Notes: a model not told the origin generated them from the letters alone. A stretch of 64,000 bases of DNA from Ceratotherium simum simum (GCF_000283155.1 NW_004454217.1:6392689-6456688); one strand, 5' to 3'. Positions 10,617-22,800 are shown, counted from the first letter of the stretch. Program-made: numbers and translations.

Positions 10617-13036
10617 TATTATGACATAAAGTCAGTGCATCTTATGTTAAATGATAAGGGGATAAGAGAGAGAAGAAAAGCAAAGATATTTACTTTATAT
10701 ATACACACACAAACATATTCGAAACAAAAAACGAAATACTCATGACAGTTACAGTCCTCATTTCTATAACTGGTCACGTTGTCATAGCTGGTGATCACAT
10801 TGTCATAGCTGGTATTCATAAATACTTTCTTCCACTACCCGTTCTGTATTATCTTTGCCTTCAGCAGGCAGCTAAACTGGTCATGGTTCTTTACCTGGTG
10901 CGTTTACCCAAACCTTCATTCCTGAAGGGTCTGGGCAATTACTAGTCCTGCCTGAATTGAGTTGTTGTAGTTTTCCATTGATTTTTATAACAGGCCATGG
11001 TAATACTAAGAAATGCTCTTGGGATCTCTTGTATTCCACACATACTCTTCTTTACCTCCATTGTAGAATAGTAGTCTGGTTTCCCCTTAGTCCAGTCATT
11101 CTAGCAGCACAGTAACTCCCTTCTTTGCCTGTTGATTTAGAGGCATGAGGAGTCCAAAATGTCGGTAGCAGTTTTAACTTCCAGTTTAGTGGAATCATTG
11201 TTAAGTCTCCTGATGGAAGCATTCCTTCCTTTGGAACTAAAACCTCTAGGGCAGAGCATAAGGTCATGGAGACAGGAAAGCAGAAATTTAGCGAGTGAGT
11301 CATTAGGGCTAATAGTGAGTGGTGCCGCTTCCATTTCAACCCCTTGATTCCTGGATCTGTGAATCCTGGCTATGGGAGAAATAGTACCATATATTGGATG
11401 CTGATTTAGACCATATACTGCCTCCTGGAGATCCTTGCCCCAGCCCTGCAAGGTATTGCCACCTAGCTGGTGCTGTAACTGAGTTTTCAAAAGGCCAGCA
11501 ATGACTGTAGACAGTTTGACCTTGGGGAGTGAAAGTCCGTGTTGCTGACTCCATGCATAACCTCCATCCTTGCCACCATGGCCACTTTGTTCATGAGCCC
11601 GTTGGGGTGACTAGGGAAAGAGGTTGACTGATAATCCACAGAACGGGTCATCCTATTCACTTGATTATTCAAATCCTCCTCTGCAAAGGTCACCCTTTGG
11701 TGGGCATTGACATGGGACACAAATATCTTAATGTTTTTCACCCATTCAGAGAGGTCTGTCTACATACCTCTTTCCCTGACTGTGCCATCACCAATTTTCC
11801 AGTCATGTTCCTTCCAGGTCCCTGACTATCTAGCCAACCCATTGACCACAGCCCGTGAATTGGTATATAATCACATCTGGCTATTTTTCTTTCAAGCAAA
11901 TTGAACAGCCTGGTGCACTGCTCGAAGTTCTGCCCGCAGGGAGGATTTTTCTTCACCACTGTCCTTCAGGGATGTCCCAGAAAGAGGCTGTAGTGCTGTA
12001 GCTATTCGCTTTCAGGTGGTGCCTGCATATCATGCAGAGCCGTGTAAACCAGGTCTGAGTTTTTCTCTTCCTCCGTCCACTGATTGTAAGGAATTCCTCA
12101 TGAGGCTATAGGTGTAGGCTGGGAGAGAGAAGGTAGTGTGGCAGGGGTAGGGAGCAGGGGCATTTGGGCCACATCCTCATATAACTTACTTGTGCCTTCA
12201 GGACCTGCTCGGGACCAATCTCACATATACTGCTTCATTTGATGACGGAGTGCTGCTGTGCATGCCCAGTTTTATGGCTTGATGAGTCAAATAATACTCA
12301 GTTCATGATGAGCAGCTCAAGTCACATGGTGACTTGATGACCCATGGTTAAGCATTCAGTCTCTACTAAGGCCCAGTAGCAGGCCAAGAGATGTTTGTTA
12401 AAAGGAGAGTAGTTATCTGTAGAGGATGGCAGGGCTTCACTCCAAATGCCTAAGGGCCTGTGCTGCTGTTCTCCTATAGGGGCCTGTCAAAGTTTCCAAA
12501 CAGCATCCTGTCTGCCACTGACACTTCAAACACCATTGAATCTGCTGCCATCATATGGCCAGTGTCAGAGTGGCTTAGATGGCAGCTTGGACCTATTGCA
12601 GTCTTCTCTTGTTCTGGGCCCCCCTAAAAACAAGCAGCTTTTCAGGTCACTCAGTAAATGGGCCAGAGTAACACACCCAAATGAGGAATATGTTGCCTCT
12701 GAAATCCAAAGAGGCCCACTAGGCATTGTGTTTCTAGGCATTGTGCTTTTTTTTAAATTGTAGGAGGAGCCTGATGCAACAACTTACCTTTCATCTTAGA
12801 AGGGATATCTCAACATGCCCCACACCACTGGACCCATAGAAATTTTACTGAAGTTAAAGGCCGCTGAATTTTTGTCAGATTTACTTCCCACCTCCTGACA
12901 CGTAAATGTCTTACCAATAAGTCTATGTAAACTAGTTCCTCACTAGGTCCAGTCAGTGTAATGTCATCAATGTAATAAACCACTGTGATATCTTGTGAAA
13001 GGAAAAGGCGATCAAGATCCCTCATCATTATATAAA
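10617..13036 (-). mobile_element. ERV-L (class III endogenous retrovirus) pol remnant, truncated
   Basis: On the minus strand the order is reverse transcriptase (13036 to about 12800, with the Y-I-D-D active-site box), RNase H-like sequence (about 12600-11900), integrase (about 11740-11340) and a dUTPase-like segment (about 11340-11000). A dUTPase downstream of integrase in pol is characteristic of ERV-L. Open frames are short and shift repeatedly, with many stops, so nothing functional remains. The 5' LTR, gag, protease and the N-terminal part of reverse transcriptase are missing; the retroviral match stops near 13036. The 3' LTR is at 7636-8034, on the other side of the Tigger1 insertion. 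Confidence 0.75.
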
Positions 13037-13140
13037 CTAAAGCTTGTTTGCAATAAAAACAAAAAAAACAAAGATTCATGTTAAACATTTTAGAATAGTT
13101 ACCTTTTGTATAAGGAGGGGAATGAAAGTGGAAAATGACG
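13037..13140 (+). mobile_element. Probable continuation of the old L1 after the ERV-L
   Basis: 'cattttagaatagttacctt' followed by 'ggaggggaatg' resembles the L1M 3' UTR segment that normally follows the 'catttatataaa' text seen at 7600-7625. About 100 bases of expected L1 text appear to be missing between the two flanks. Confidence 0.45.
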
Positions 13141-13790
13141 ATAAAATAAATAACAAGAATTTAAAATATACAGATAGAATTGTTAGATAAAGCTGAGGAA
13201 GTCTCTCAGAAACTAAATTCAAAAGACCAAAAATAGGGACTGTGGGTAAGAAAGGTAGAGAATTGTCAGTTAGGGAGGCCTAACTCTCAAATGCCAGGAG
13301 TTCCAGAAAAAGAAAATTGAGAGGAAGTAATTCAAACAAATATTTCAAGAAAATTTCTCAAAAATAAAAGACATGAATTTGCAAGTTAGAAGGGCCCACC
13401 AAGCATTGATGACAGTGAATGATAAAAGACCCAAATTGTGGTATATCATGATGAAATTTTAGGACATCCACGAATAAAAAGGAAAACCTAAAAGCTTTAG
13501 GGGAGGGGAGTTGTCACATACCAATGATCTGGAGTCAGAATATCATTGAACTTCTCAAAAACAAACCTGAAAGACACTTGAGCAATGTCTTCACATTTAT
13601 GAGGAAAAATGATTTCTACCTTAGAATTCATTACTTAAGGACACTGTCAATCAAGTGTGAAGTAGAATAAAATACCCTTGAAATACATGAAGAAAAATAT
13701 AAAGTCAAAAAGTACAGAAAAATGGACAAGTTCAGTCATAGTCATACCTCACAAACTTAGTAAGGCTATTGATGATTAAACTATACGATT
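13141..13790 (+). mobile_element. Old L1 3' UTR-type fragment
   Basis: Recognisable L1M wording: 'aggagttccagaaaaagaaa', 'gaagggcccaccaagcattg', 'cctaaaagctttagg' and 'tcaatcaagtgtga'. It is diverged and non-coding. Confidence 0.6.
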
Positions 13791-14156
13791 GACAAGCTTG
13801 ATTCAAAAGATATAGAACCCTGTATACACAAACATGAATAGAGCATATACATTATTTTCAAGTATACAAAATTGAAGTTATGCAAGTTAAATTTATGTTA
13901 AGTCACGATGGAAATTTCATCAGATTTCACAGAATCAGTGTCATTTAGAGCATATTCTTGGATCTCGAGAAATCAGCAACAATGAGTTTTACAAATTACA
14001 TTTGAAAACTAAATGTAGATAACTTACGACATAAGAGAAAATCATAGAAATTACAAAATATTAGAACTCTGACGCAGAAACACTACATGTCAGAACTTGT
14101 AGGTTGCAACTAATGTGGTGAGCAGGCATTTGTTGGCTTAAAAATACTGATTTTTG

Positions 14157-14368
14157 GGGCCAGCTCCGTGGCTTAGCGGTTAAGTGCGCGCGCTCTGATG
14201 CTGGCGGCCGGGGTTCAGATCCTGGGCGCGCCCCGAGGCACCACTTCTCCGTCCAACGCGAGGCCGAGTCCCACGTACAGCAACTAGAAGGATGTGAACC
14301 TATGACATACAACTATCTACTGGGGCTTTGGGGGGAAATAAAATGAATAAATAAAATCTTTAAAAAAA
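14157..14368 (+). mobile_element. ERE-family SINE, short form, perfect 16-bp target duplication
   Basis: The head is diverged ('gtggcttagcggttaag' present), and the body ends 'actatctactggggctttgg' followed by an AAATAAA-rich tail. The flanks 14141-14156 and 14369-14384 are both 'aaaatactgatttttg', an exact 16-base duplication. It lacks the tail module of the long form. Confidence 0.95.
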
Positions 14369-14384
14369 AAAATACTGATTTTTG

Positions 14385-15215
14385 TAAAAGGATTGAATAT
14401 ATAAAGTGATTAAGTCTTCAATTCTTGGAGCTAGAAAAACAACAAAAGAATAAAACCAAGGACAAAAGCAATAAAAATAAGTATAAAGTAGAAATTAATG
14501 AAATAAAAGATAATGAGACCAATATACATATTATATGTGTCAATAGACAAACTTATTGAAATGTACATATCAATATGAGATCAGTAGACAAACTTCTGAT
14601 GAGTGATTAAGGAAAAAAGATACACATAAGCAGTGTTAAGATGGAAAAGAATATAACCACAGAGAGAATAAGAATTTTAAGAATCCTAAGATAATGCCGT
14701 GAATATGCAAATAAATTTGAATCTTAGATGACATGAAGAATTTTTTACAAAAATGTAATTTGCCAAAATTAACCTTAGAAATAGATTACACTAATAAATT
14801 AACCACCAATAAGTGCTAAGTAGAAAACAAAAAACAGATTCCGCTGTACTAACTGCCGCACCAAAAGTATACCAGACCCCCAAATTTTGTGGTTACAGAG
14901 AAGAAGAAAAGAAGAGTTGTCCATTTTACAACAAATATTTTTAGAGTCTATACTGTATACATGAGTGAAATAATATGAAAATATTTGATACTCAAAGCAG
15001 CCAGTGACAGTATAAGAAAAGATATCACTTAAATCTTATGAATAGGGATGCAGAAATCTTAAAACATTAGCAAATTAAACCCAGTTTATATTAACGAAAG
15101 AATACATCACAATCAAGTGGAGTTAATCCCAGAAATGCAAAGTTGGTTTAATACCAGAAAACCTCTTAATGTAACCTGTCACTTCCAACAAATTAAAGGA
15201 GTAAAAGTATTCAGC
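14385..15215 (+). mobile_element. L1 ORF2 fragment, decayed
   Basis: Wording such as 'gcaataaaaataagtataaag', 'agacaaacttctgatgag', 'cacaatcaagtggagttaatc' and 'ccagaaatgcaaagttggtt' follows L1 ORF2 from before the reverse transcriptase into its core. No long frame survives. Confidence 0.6.
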
Positions 15216-15440
15216 ATATTCATTGAGCAGATATTGAGCATCCACCATCTACCAGGAACTAGGCATTAATGGTATAGCAGTGTACAGACCAGAGTCATGT
15301 TTTCATGGAGCTTACAGTCTTGTATAAGATAAATGATAAATAATGTTAGATGTTGTGATAAATGCTAGGAATAAACATAAACCAGATAAAGGATATAGAA
15401 AGTGATAATTATTACTAATAATCATTCACACATTAAATAT
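15216..15440 (+). mobile_element. Ancient interspersed repeat, L2/MIR-like
   Basis: 'cattgagcagatattgagca', 'taccaggaactaggcatt' and 'tttcatggagcttacagtc' are typical of the common 'stage of life' mammalian repeat with the text '...catggagcttacagtct'. The family name is uncertain. Confidence 0.4.
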
Positions 15441-15714
15441 AAACCCTCAGTCTCTTCTTTCCATCTCTGTTCTACTTCAGTCACTTTGGCATTTACATTT
15501 CCTTAAACACAATTTGAAGACTTCTACTGTAAAATAATCAGATAAATAAATACTCCTCTACAGAAAATATGGTGACAACTGCTGAAGTTGATTTATTGGC
15601 CAGCAAAGTCTGTCTTGTAATAACTCAGTGTTTATCAGTTGAAGTTTAAAAGTTTGAAATTCATGTCTAGAGGTGATAATATAAATGTATGGAATATAAA
15701 TAGATTTATAATAT

Positions 15715-16474
15715 NNNNNNNNNNNNNNNNNNNNNNNNNNNNNNNNNNNNNNNNNNNNNNNNNNNNNNNNNNNNNNNNNNNNNNNNNNNNNNNNNNNNNN
15801 NNNNNNNNNNNNNNNNNNNNNNNNNNNNNNNNNNNNNNNNNNNNNNNNNNNNNNNNNNNNNNNNNNNNNNNNNNNNNNNNNNNNNNNNNNNNNNNNNNNN
15901 NNNNNNNNNNNNNNNNNNNNNNNNNNNNNNNNNNNNNNNNNNNNNNNNNNNNNNNNNNNNNNNNNNNNNNNNNNNNNNNNNNNNNNNNNNNNNNNNNNNN
16001 NNNNNNNNNNNNNNNNNNNNNNNNNNNNNNNNNNNNNNNNNNNNNNNNNNNNNNNNNNNNNNNNNNNNNNNNNNNNNNNNNNNNNNNNNNNNNNNNNNNN
16101 NNNNNNNNNNNNNNNNNNNNNNNNNNNNNNNNNNNNNNNNNNNNNNNNNNNNNNNNNNNNNNNNNNNNNNNNNNNNNNNNNNNNNNNNNNNNNNNNNNNN
16201 NNNNNNNNNNNNNNNNNNNNNNNNNNNNNNNNNNNNNNNNNNNNNNNNNNNNNNNNNNNNNNNNNNNNNNNNNNNNNNNNNNNNNNNNNNNNNNNNNNNN
16301 NNNNNNNNNNNNNNNNNNNNNNNNNNNNNNNNNNNNNNNNNNNNNNNNNNNNNNNNNNNNNNNNNNNNNNNNNNNNNNNNNNNNNNNNNNNNNNNNNNNN
16401 NNNNNNNNNNNNNNNNNNNNNNNNNNNNNNNNNNNNNNNNNNNNNNNNNNNNNNNNNNNNNNNNNNNNNNNNNN
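15715..16474. other. Assembly gap of 760 unknown bases
   Basis: A run of N. The right edge begins in the tail of an antisense SINE, so at least the 3' end of that SINE and its insertion site are lost. Long frames predicted across this stretch are artefacts of unknown codons. Confidence 1.
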
Positions 16475-16644
16475 TGAGAAAGACTGGCCGTGGGCTAACA
16501 TCTGTGCCCATCTTCCTCTACTTTATATGGGATGCCTCCACAGCCTAGCCTGAGAAGCTGTGCATCAGTGCACGCCCGGGATCCGAACCAGGGCCGCCAG
16601 CAGAGGAGTGTGCGCACTTAACCACTACACCACGGGGCTGGCTC
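16475..16644 (-). mobile_element. ERE-family SINE, antisense, cut by the gap
   Basis: It starts in the reversed tail 'agactggccgtgggctaac', continues through 'cctctactttatatgggatg' and ends with the reversed head 'cacttaaccactacaccacg'. The poly-T end lies in the gap. Confidence 0.9.
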
Positions 16645-16665
16645 CGTATAGCACTATATTTAAAG

Positions 16666-16863
16666 ATTTTATTTATTTATTTTCCCCCCAAAGCCCCAGT
16701 AGATTGTTGTATGTCATAGCTGCACATCCTTCTAGTTGCTGTACGTGGGACGCGGCCTCAGCATGGCCGGAGAAGTGGTGCGTCGGTGCGCGCCTGGGAT
16801 CCGAACCTGGGCTGCCAGCAGCGGAGCACGCGCACTTAACCGCTAAGCCACGGGGCTGGCCCT
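16666..16863 (-). mobile_element. ERE-family SINE, short form, antisense, 21-bp target duplication
   Basis: A 'ttttatttatttattttccc' end, then reversed body and head. The flanks 16645-16665 and 16864-16884 are identical over 21 bases (both contain 'tatagcactatatttaaag'). The copy therefore inserted immediately beside the head of the preceding SINE, giving two head-to-tail copies. Confidence 0.95.
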
Positions 16864-16884
16864 CGTATAGCACTATATTTAAAG

Positions 16885-17656
16885 GACAACTTTTACTTCA
16901 GAAAAATCTGAACTCTTTAATTGATTTTGGGAGATCTTCTTGGATGTCTGTTGGTTCCCTTTGTTTAATGCCTACGAAAGAACTAAACTCTCATGCCTTG
17001 ACTTCATTAAAATACTACTTTAATTAGGAGCTTCTGCTAAAAATGCTTCTTACAGTAATTTTTATATTTATGTGTTTTAAATAACTTCAAAAGCAGATTT
17101 GTATAAAGTATTTTAGATCTATTCTGTCAGACTCCTAGTTTACCTCAAAATTCCACCCCCCCATAAAATAAGGGTTTATTTTTTCTAAGATGCCTCTGAG
17201 ACAACTAGTCAAGAATTGAGCAGCTTCCCAAGAGATGTGTGCACAAAAGGTCTTTGACTTTGCCTAGACCAAAGGTTTCAGATTTGCAGCCCGCAGACTG
17301 ATTTGGTCAATAGAATGTTTAATTCGTTCTGCACAGTGTGCCCTAGAAAATAAATTCAGTTCATTTCCAACATTTTAAATGTGAGATTTCACATAATCTT
17401 GATTCCCAAGTTTCTTTAACGTTTCAGATCTTCTGATATCACTGGTTTGAATTCCAACATGGCAACAGTTAGCCAGGGTTTAGCGCTGGGTAAAGATTGC
17501 ATGAGCCGTAAATGCTCCAGTTCTCTGCATCCCTCACCATTTCTTAATGATTCACTTCAGTCACGTTCTTTACTTGTGACCTTTGGAGGCATTTAAGTGT
17601 GTGACCCTTGCTACCTTATTGGCCCATATGCAGAGCCTTTTTAAAAATTTTGTTTT
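16885..17656. other. Intron 1, no recognisable feature
   Basis: Ordinary intronic sequence. I see no supported gene, RNA or named repeat. Confidence 0.5.
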
Positions 17657-17856
17657 GGGGCCCGCCCCGTGGCGTAGCAGTTAAGAGCGCACACTCCGCT
17701 GCTGGCGCCCGGTTCCGATCCCGGGTGCGCACTGACACACAACTTGTCAGGCCATGATGTGGTGGCGTCCCACATAAAGTGGAGGAAGATCGGCACGGAT
17801 GTTAGCTCAGGGCTGATGTTCCTCACAAAAAAAAAAGAAAGAAAGAAAAGAAAAAA
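17657..17856 (+). mobile_element. ERE-family SINE, short body type
   Basis: The head is 'ccgtggcgtagcagttaag', followed by 'catgatgtggtggcgtccca', 'ataaagtggaggaagatcgg' and a single tail module, ending in an A-rich GAAA run. This is the 'ataaagtagaggaaga' body type, distinct from the 'acagcaactagaagga' type. Confidence 0.9.
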
Positions 17857-18290
17857 TGTTGTTTCATCTAATTGATTGTGGCATGGGAAACTAACACTAA
17901 TTAGGATAAATTAAATGGTTTTTTAAAAAACCTCGATTTTGGGCTAACATTGCCATCTCTCTTTCCCTGAACTGTACTGTGTCTTTAGGAAAATATGTTT
18001 ATGTACGTATCTATGTCTGTCTATAGATAGATATCTATATAGATACAAACATAGATATGTATGCTCAAAGAATTTGATATGGATCCCCCTGGAGTCTGGT
18101 AGTTTCTATAAGAAGAATGTTGATGAATTCAGTGAAGTTTCTTAAGGTCCTAATTTTTTTAAGTGATGATATGACTATTAGAGCTAATAATTTCTCAAAT
18201 CTGTATCACTGAAAAACATCTATTTAATTTCTTTCTGTGTCATTAGGCTGGGCTCTTGAGGTAGTCATTTATACTGATTGCTAAATACTT
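17857..18290. other. Intron 1, short AT-rich stretch with imperfect TCTA/TAGA repeat
   Basis: Near 18000-18055 there is an imperfect 'gtctgtctatagatagatat' simple repeat that could fold on itself. Nothing else is recognised. Confidence 0.5.
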
Positions 18291-18640
18291 TTGGCTCTCC
18301 TCCATCTGTCACTTCCTGACCCCTCTGTCATTGGACCGTTCTCGCCCAAGAGTTGTGAATGGAAGTGAGTCTGTCACTTCTAGGCTGATCATTTAATTGC
18401 CAGTATGAGACCTTTCAGAGTTCTCTTTCTTTCTGCTGCTGCCACTAGCAGTGTTTCAGAGAGTGGCTGCTCCATAAGTGTGAGTTCTAGAGAGGATTAT
18501 ACACAACAGAGCTCTTTTACTAACCAGCAATAGACATGTGAAGTGAGCAAGAAATAAATCTTTGTTGTTTTAAGCTAGAGATTTTTGGAGTTGTTCATTA
18601 ACTGCAGCTTAACCTAGCCTATCTGACTGATACTACACTG
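18290..18640 (+). mobile_element. Probable old LTR-type repeat
   Basis: The end 'gcaagaaataaatctttgtt', 'ttaagctagagatttttgg' and 'cagcttaacctagcctatct' followed by 'gactgatac' is a familiar mammalian LTR-like 3' end with an AATAAA signal. The family is not resolved. Confidence 0.4.
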
Positions 18641-19255
18641 TAGCAATCAAGTGAAGAAAGAATGATGTAATTAGCTAATTACAACAATTAATTAAAGGCA
18701 GCTATGTTAAACAAAATCTGTAACCTGCAAGCTATTAGAAGATTGTTTTTAGTCTTTAGGGTAACTGTTATTTATGTGTCATCAAAGGACTTAATTCCTA
18801 GAAATTGTAACTTTGAGAGTATGTAGAAAAGATATGCCAGAGATCACAGAACATTTTGTAGAGTCAGCACAGTGTTACGTACATAAAAATAATCAGATGA
18901 TGATCAAGGCTTATCATGGAGAATCCTGCTTGTTATCAAAGGTGCGTTTATTTTTTCTCTAGAGTGTCATGGAGCTGAAAGTTTTTAAGCAACTTTGCTA
19001 CATTATAGATATTTGTGACATGACATAATTTTGTGATATAATTTTAGAGCTAGAAGAACCCTTAGATATCATGTAACATGACACCCTTATTTTATAGATG
19101 TTATATGTTATAAAAGGTGAAATAAAGAACATGTTTGAATTACCTACTTTGTACATTGTTTTTAAGTTTTAAAATACCATTTTGATTTCTCTTTCCCAGA
19201 TAATATTTTTCTTAGCTCTCTTTGCTGACATTTGTTTTCCTTTTGCTTCCTCATT
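18641..19255. other. Intron 1, no recognisable feature
   Basis: AT-rich intronic sequence without a supported feature. Confidence 0.5.
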
Positions 19256-19259
19256 TTCC

Positions 19260-19442
19260 CCCTTCATTATGTTTAATCCTCACAATAATTCTAAGAAATA
19301 GATATTTTCTGCCATTTTACAGTTGCGGAGACTAAGCGTTAGTGAGGCGAAGTAATCTGCCCAAGATCATATAGCTAAGTAGCAGAGCTGGGATTTGAAC
19401 AAGTTCTGTTGACTCTGATAGCCCATGTTGTTTCCACTAATG
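19260..19442 (-). mobile_element. MIR SINE relic, antisense
   Basis: 'tttaatcctcacaataattc', 'ccattttacagttgcggag', 'agagctgggatttgaac' and 'atagctaagtagcag' are the reverse complement of the MIR core and head. Confidence 0.8.
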
Positions 19443-19570
19443 TCGTTAAGTGTATTTAAGATTCTTACACAAATGTACAGAATGTTGTTACTTTGTGTGA
19501 TTATTAATTAAAATTAGATTTGTCAGAATGAGGAAATCCAAAGCAACTATTGTTTAAAAAGATAGACGTT

Positions 19571-19863
19571 GGGCTGGCCCCAGGACTTAGCGGTTAAGTG
19601 CGTGCGCTCCGCTACTGGCGGCCCGGGTTCAGATCCCGGGCGCGCACCGATGCACCGCTTCTCTGGCCATGCTGAGGCCGCGTCCCACATACAGCAACTA
19701 CAAGGATGTGCAACTATGACATACAACTATCTACTGGGGCTTTGGGGAAAAAAATAAAGAGGAGGCTTGGCAATAGATGTTAGCTCAGAGCCGGTCTTCC
19801 TCAGCAAAAAGAGGAGGATTAGTATGGATGTTAGCTCAGGGCTGATCTTCTTCACACACACAC
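19571..19863 (+). mobile_element. ERE-family SINE, long form
   Basis: Near-consensus copy with B-box 'ggttcagatccc', body 'actatctactggggctttgg', two tail modules and a short CA tail. A possible target duplication is 'aaaagata' on both sides. Confidence 0.93.
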
Positions 19864-19879
19864 AAAAAAAGATACAAGT

Positions 19880-22800
19880 TTATTCCTCTCTGTTGTGATA
19901 AAAGTCTGGCAGTAAGCATCTAAGGTTGGTATGAAGGATCCACCGTGATATTAGGGATCTAGGCCCCTGTTTTATTACTCCACTATCCTTAAACACAAGA
20001 CTTGGATTTTACAGTTCAAAATATCTGCTCATGTTCCAATATTCTAGCTAGCAAGAAGCAGCAAGGGTGAAGAGGCCCTCTTCCTTCCCTTTAGAACCTA
20101 CCCCAGAAGTCATACAGGACGCTTGTGCTTATATCCCTTTGGCCAAAACCTAGTCAGCAGGAAGGGAGGCTGAGAAATGGGAGCTGTCTTCTAGATGGTC
20201 ATCTGGTCAGCTAAAATCTAGGGTCTGTCGCAGAAGAGATGAATAGATTTGGGGTAATAGCAGTTGCTGTCACAATGATGTAATCAGTTTTGTTTCAAAT
20301 TGTTTATTCATAGGTGTTTATTGAGCACTTATTAAGTACCACACACTGTGGTTCATAAATAAATACAATGATAAACTATTAATTCTTGTGTTCATTTACA
20401 GGTTAGGAAATTTTTACTCTAAATAGGTTAAAATAAAGAGTACTCTGATGTTTGTACATATAGAAGAAAAGTCTGAAAGTGTTAGATTACTATTCTACTT
20501 TAAAATGTTGTTGGCAAAATAATGAGAAGAGAGTATTGTTATCTCACATAACAAATAGAGTATGATTAATAAGACATGTAGGAATCTAAAAAGTAAAATC
20601 AAATTTCAAGGCTTTGCCTCTTTTACTTTTCCCTTCTGTTACTGGTGGGTCAAAAATACCTAACTGATATGCAAGTCATTTCCCTAGTGAATATGAGTTA
20701 GTGATCTACCTCACCTCTGTAAGGACTTTTACTTATCTTGACAGAAGACCCTATTCCTTGTATATAACATAAAGAATTTATTAAATCTAGGTACTTACTT
20801 ATGCTTCTATTTTCTTTAATTATGAGTTATTCAGAGGTAGTTTCTGTCTCTGTTTCATGTGGTTTCTCAAGCAGTAGCAGTACTTAATAAATGTTTTTTT
20901 ATATTTAATAGGAACATTTACTTAGGATAGATTCTGTTTAACTCTCTTAGTTATGGTAATGGTCTTATAAACTGAGGATCAGCACAGTCACATGCCTTTG
21001 TAAACATGACCAAATTACCAACTTTTTAACTTCCATAAATGTAAAATTCCAGCAAATATGCCAGTTTGTAAATTGGTTACCATTTTGTTCAAAATAACAA
21101 TCAAAACCATAAATCCAGCTTTAGGTTTATCTTTGTGGTCTAGTAGAAGATGCTATATTTTTTCAAAGTCAGCCAGTACCTTTGAAAATTTTTGTAACTA
21201 CAACCCCAAAATACTAGGTCTAATGAAAACTGTGAAACTTTTGAAATAAAGTTATAACCTTTACTTAGGTCCTTCATAAGTTAGGAGCTGTTTATAGACC
21301 CTTTGTTTTGAACAATTTATTAAACTAATGCCCTTATGATTTTATTAGAGGTTTCCCTTAAGTTTTCTGTAACTGGATTATTTCAGAGCCATGTAAATGA
21401 GCTAACCACAACAGTGGTGGAAATTACATTTTTTTTTAGTTCTGTTCTTTATTAGCCTTAAAGCAGAAGAACTCCTATAAAATCAAGTAGTGGATATTTT
21501 TGACAAAAATATGTAAATAGAATTATCATTTAATAATTAGCTCATTAGCTTTCCAATGGTACCAACAGATTTGCAGCATTTTAAACTTGAGACAGTGTCA
21601 TATTGAGCTAATTTAACAACAGTGTTTTTGGTTTTATTTTCTATGCTGAAACAGGTTTGAAGGCAGGGAAGGAAAACATTGTATCGGAAGCTAATGTAAG
21701 TCTTTGGACTAATTGTTTTAGATTTGTTAGTTACTAAACAGCATTGGTATGCTTGGTGCTGTGATAATCCCTGTTGAAGGAGGATCCAAAGAAAGAATTA
21801 GACGTGTGCATATTCTGAGATTTGCACTTAATATTTTTATGATTAAGAGTTTGCCCCATAGATTAGGTTTTGATTCTTACTTTTCCCGTTCCTTCCCAGT
21901 TCTTCACATCACTCTGCTTTCTTTAATTCCTTTTGAATTTCAGATTATTACTTCTCTAGTCCAGAGGCTTTTACCCCTTGTTGTGTATCATGAACAGTGG
22001 AGCTTTTTTTCAAAATTCAAGATGCTTTTGGATGTAACTTAAATCTTACTCAAACTGGCTTAAACAATAAGAAAACTTAGATGACAAGAAGTTTTGTCTC
22101 AAGCTGGTTCCCTTCAAGGACCTAGGATGGCTGCCTACCATAAATGCAACATTTAGCCTTGTTTGTATCTACTAGGAGAAAAGAGAGAAGGACCTGTCTT
22201 ACCCAGAAGCCCAAAAAGCAGGCCGCTGCTTGTGTCTCAGTACGCCAAACTGGCTTAGCCCTGCTCATCCTTGAAGCGTATGGAATTACCATAAATAGCC
22301 AGACTATTCATATGTGCTGGAATGGATATTATGAAGTCAGTCACAATGTCCACTTCATAGGAAGTAAAGTGTGGATATATGTATATGTTTTTACGAGGTC
22401 TGCAGGTGATTCAGTACAGTTAAGTTTGAGCACTGCTATACTTCCCAGTTCAAAAAATAATAGAGAAGAAAGAAAACCTTTTTTTTATTTTCCATTTTCC
22501 AGTGGGGCAAAAGACAGTTTGCTTTAACTTATCTTCTTGATTTGAGCTCAAGAGGCTAAAGTTTTGATTAGCCTTGGTTAAGGCTCCAGGGAAAAATAAC
22601 TATTAATTAAGGATAAGAATTGAAAACTTGATTCATAATTGTCATTTGAATTTATTAACCAGTCATGTGAAATATAGTCAATTTCTAATGTGGTGGCTAT
22701 TGTTAGAAATCTTGTGGCTATGTGCTGTATGGCAAATGAGTTAACCACTCAGAGCACAGTGATAAAAAGAAATATTTTAACTATTTTGAATAAAGCTGCC

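Noticed and set aside
12810..13088. A reverse-transcriptase frame as a possible retron or novel RT system
   Set aside because: It sits in a minus-strand ERV-L pol remnant followed by RNase H, integrase and dUTPase-like pieces and an MLT2 LTR, with many breaks.
15558..16553. Three long open frames (about 290-317 codons) across the unknown bases
   Set aside because: They are mostly unknown residues produced by the run of N. The real sequence on each side is intron and SINE.
22144..22527. 127-codon open frame in intron 1
   Set aside because: No recognised domain and no splice context, and it partly overlaps an old repeat scrap. Chance frame most likely.
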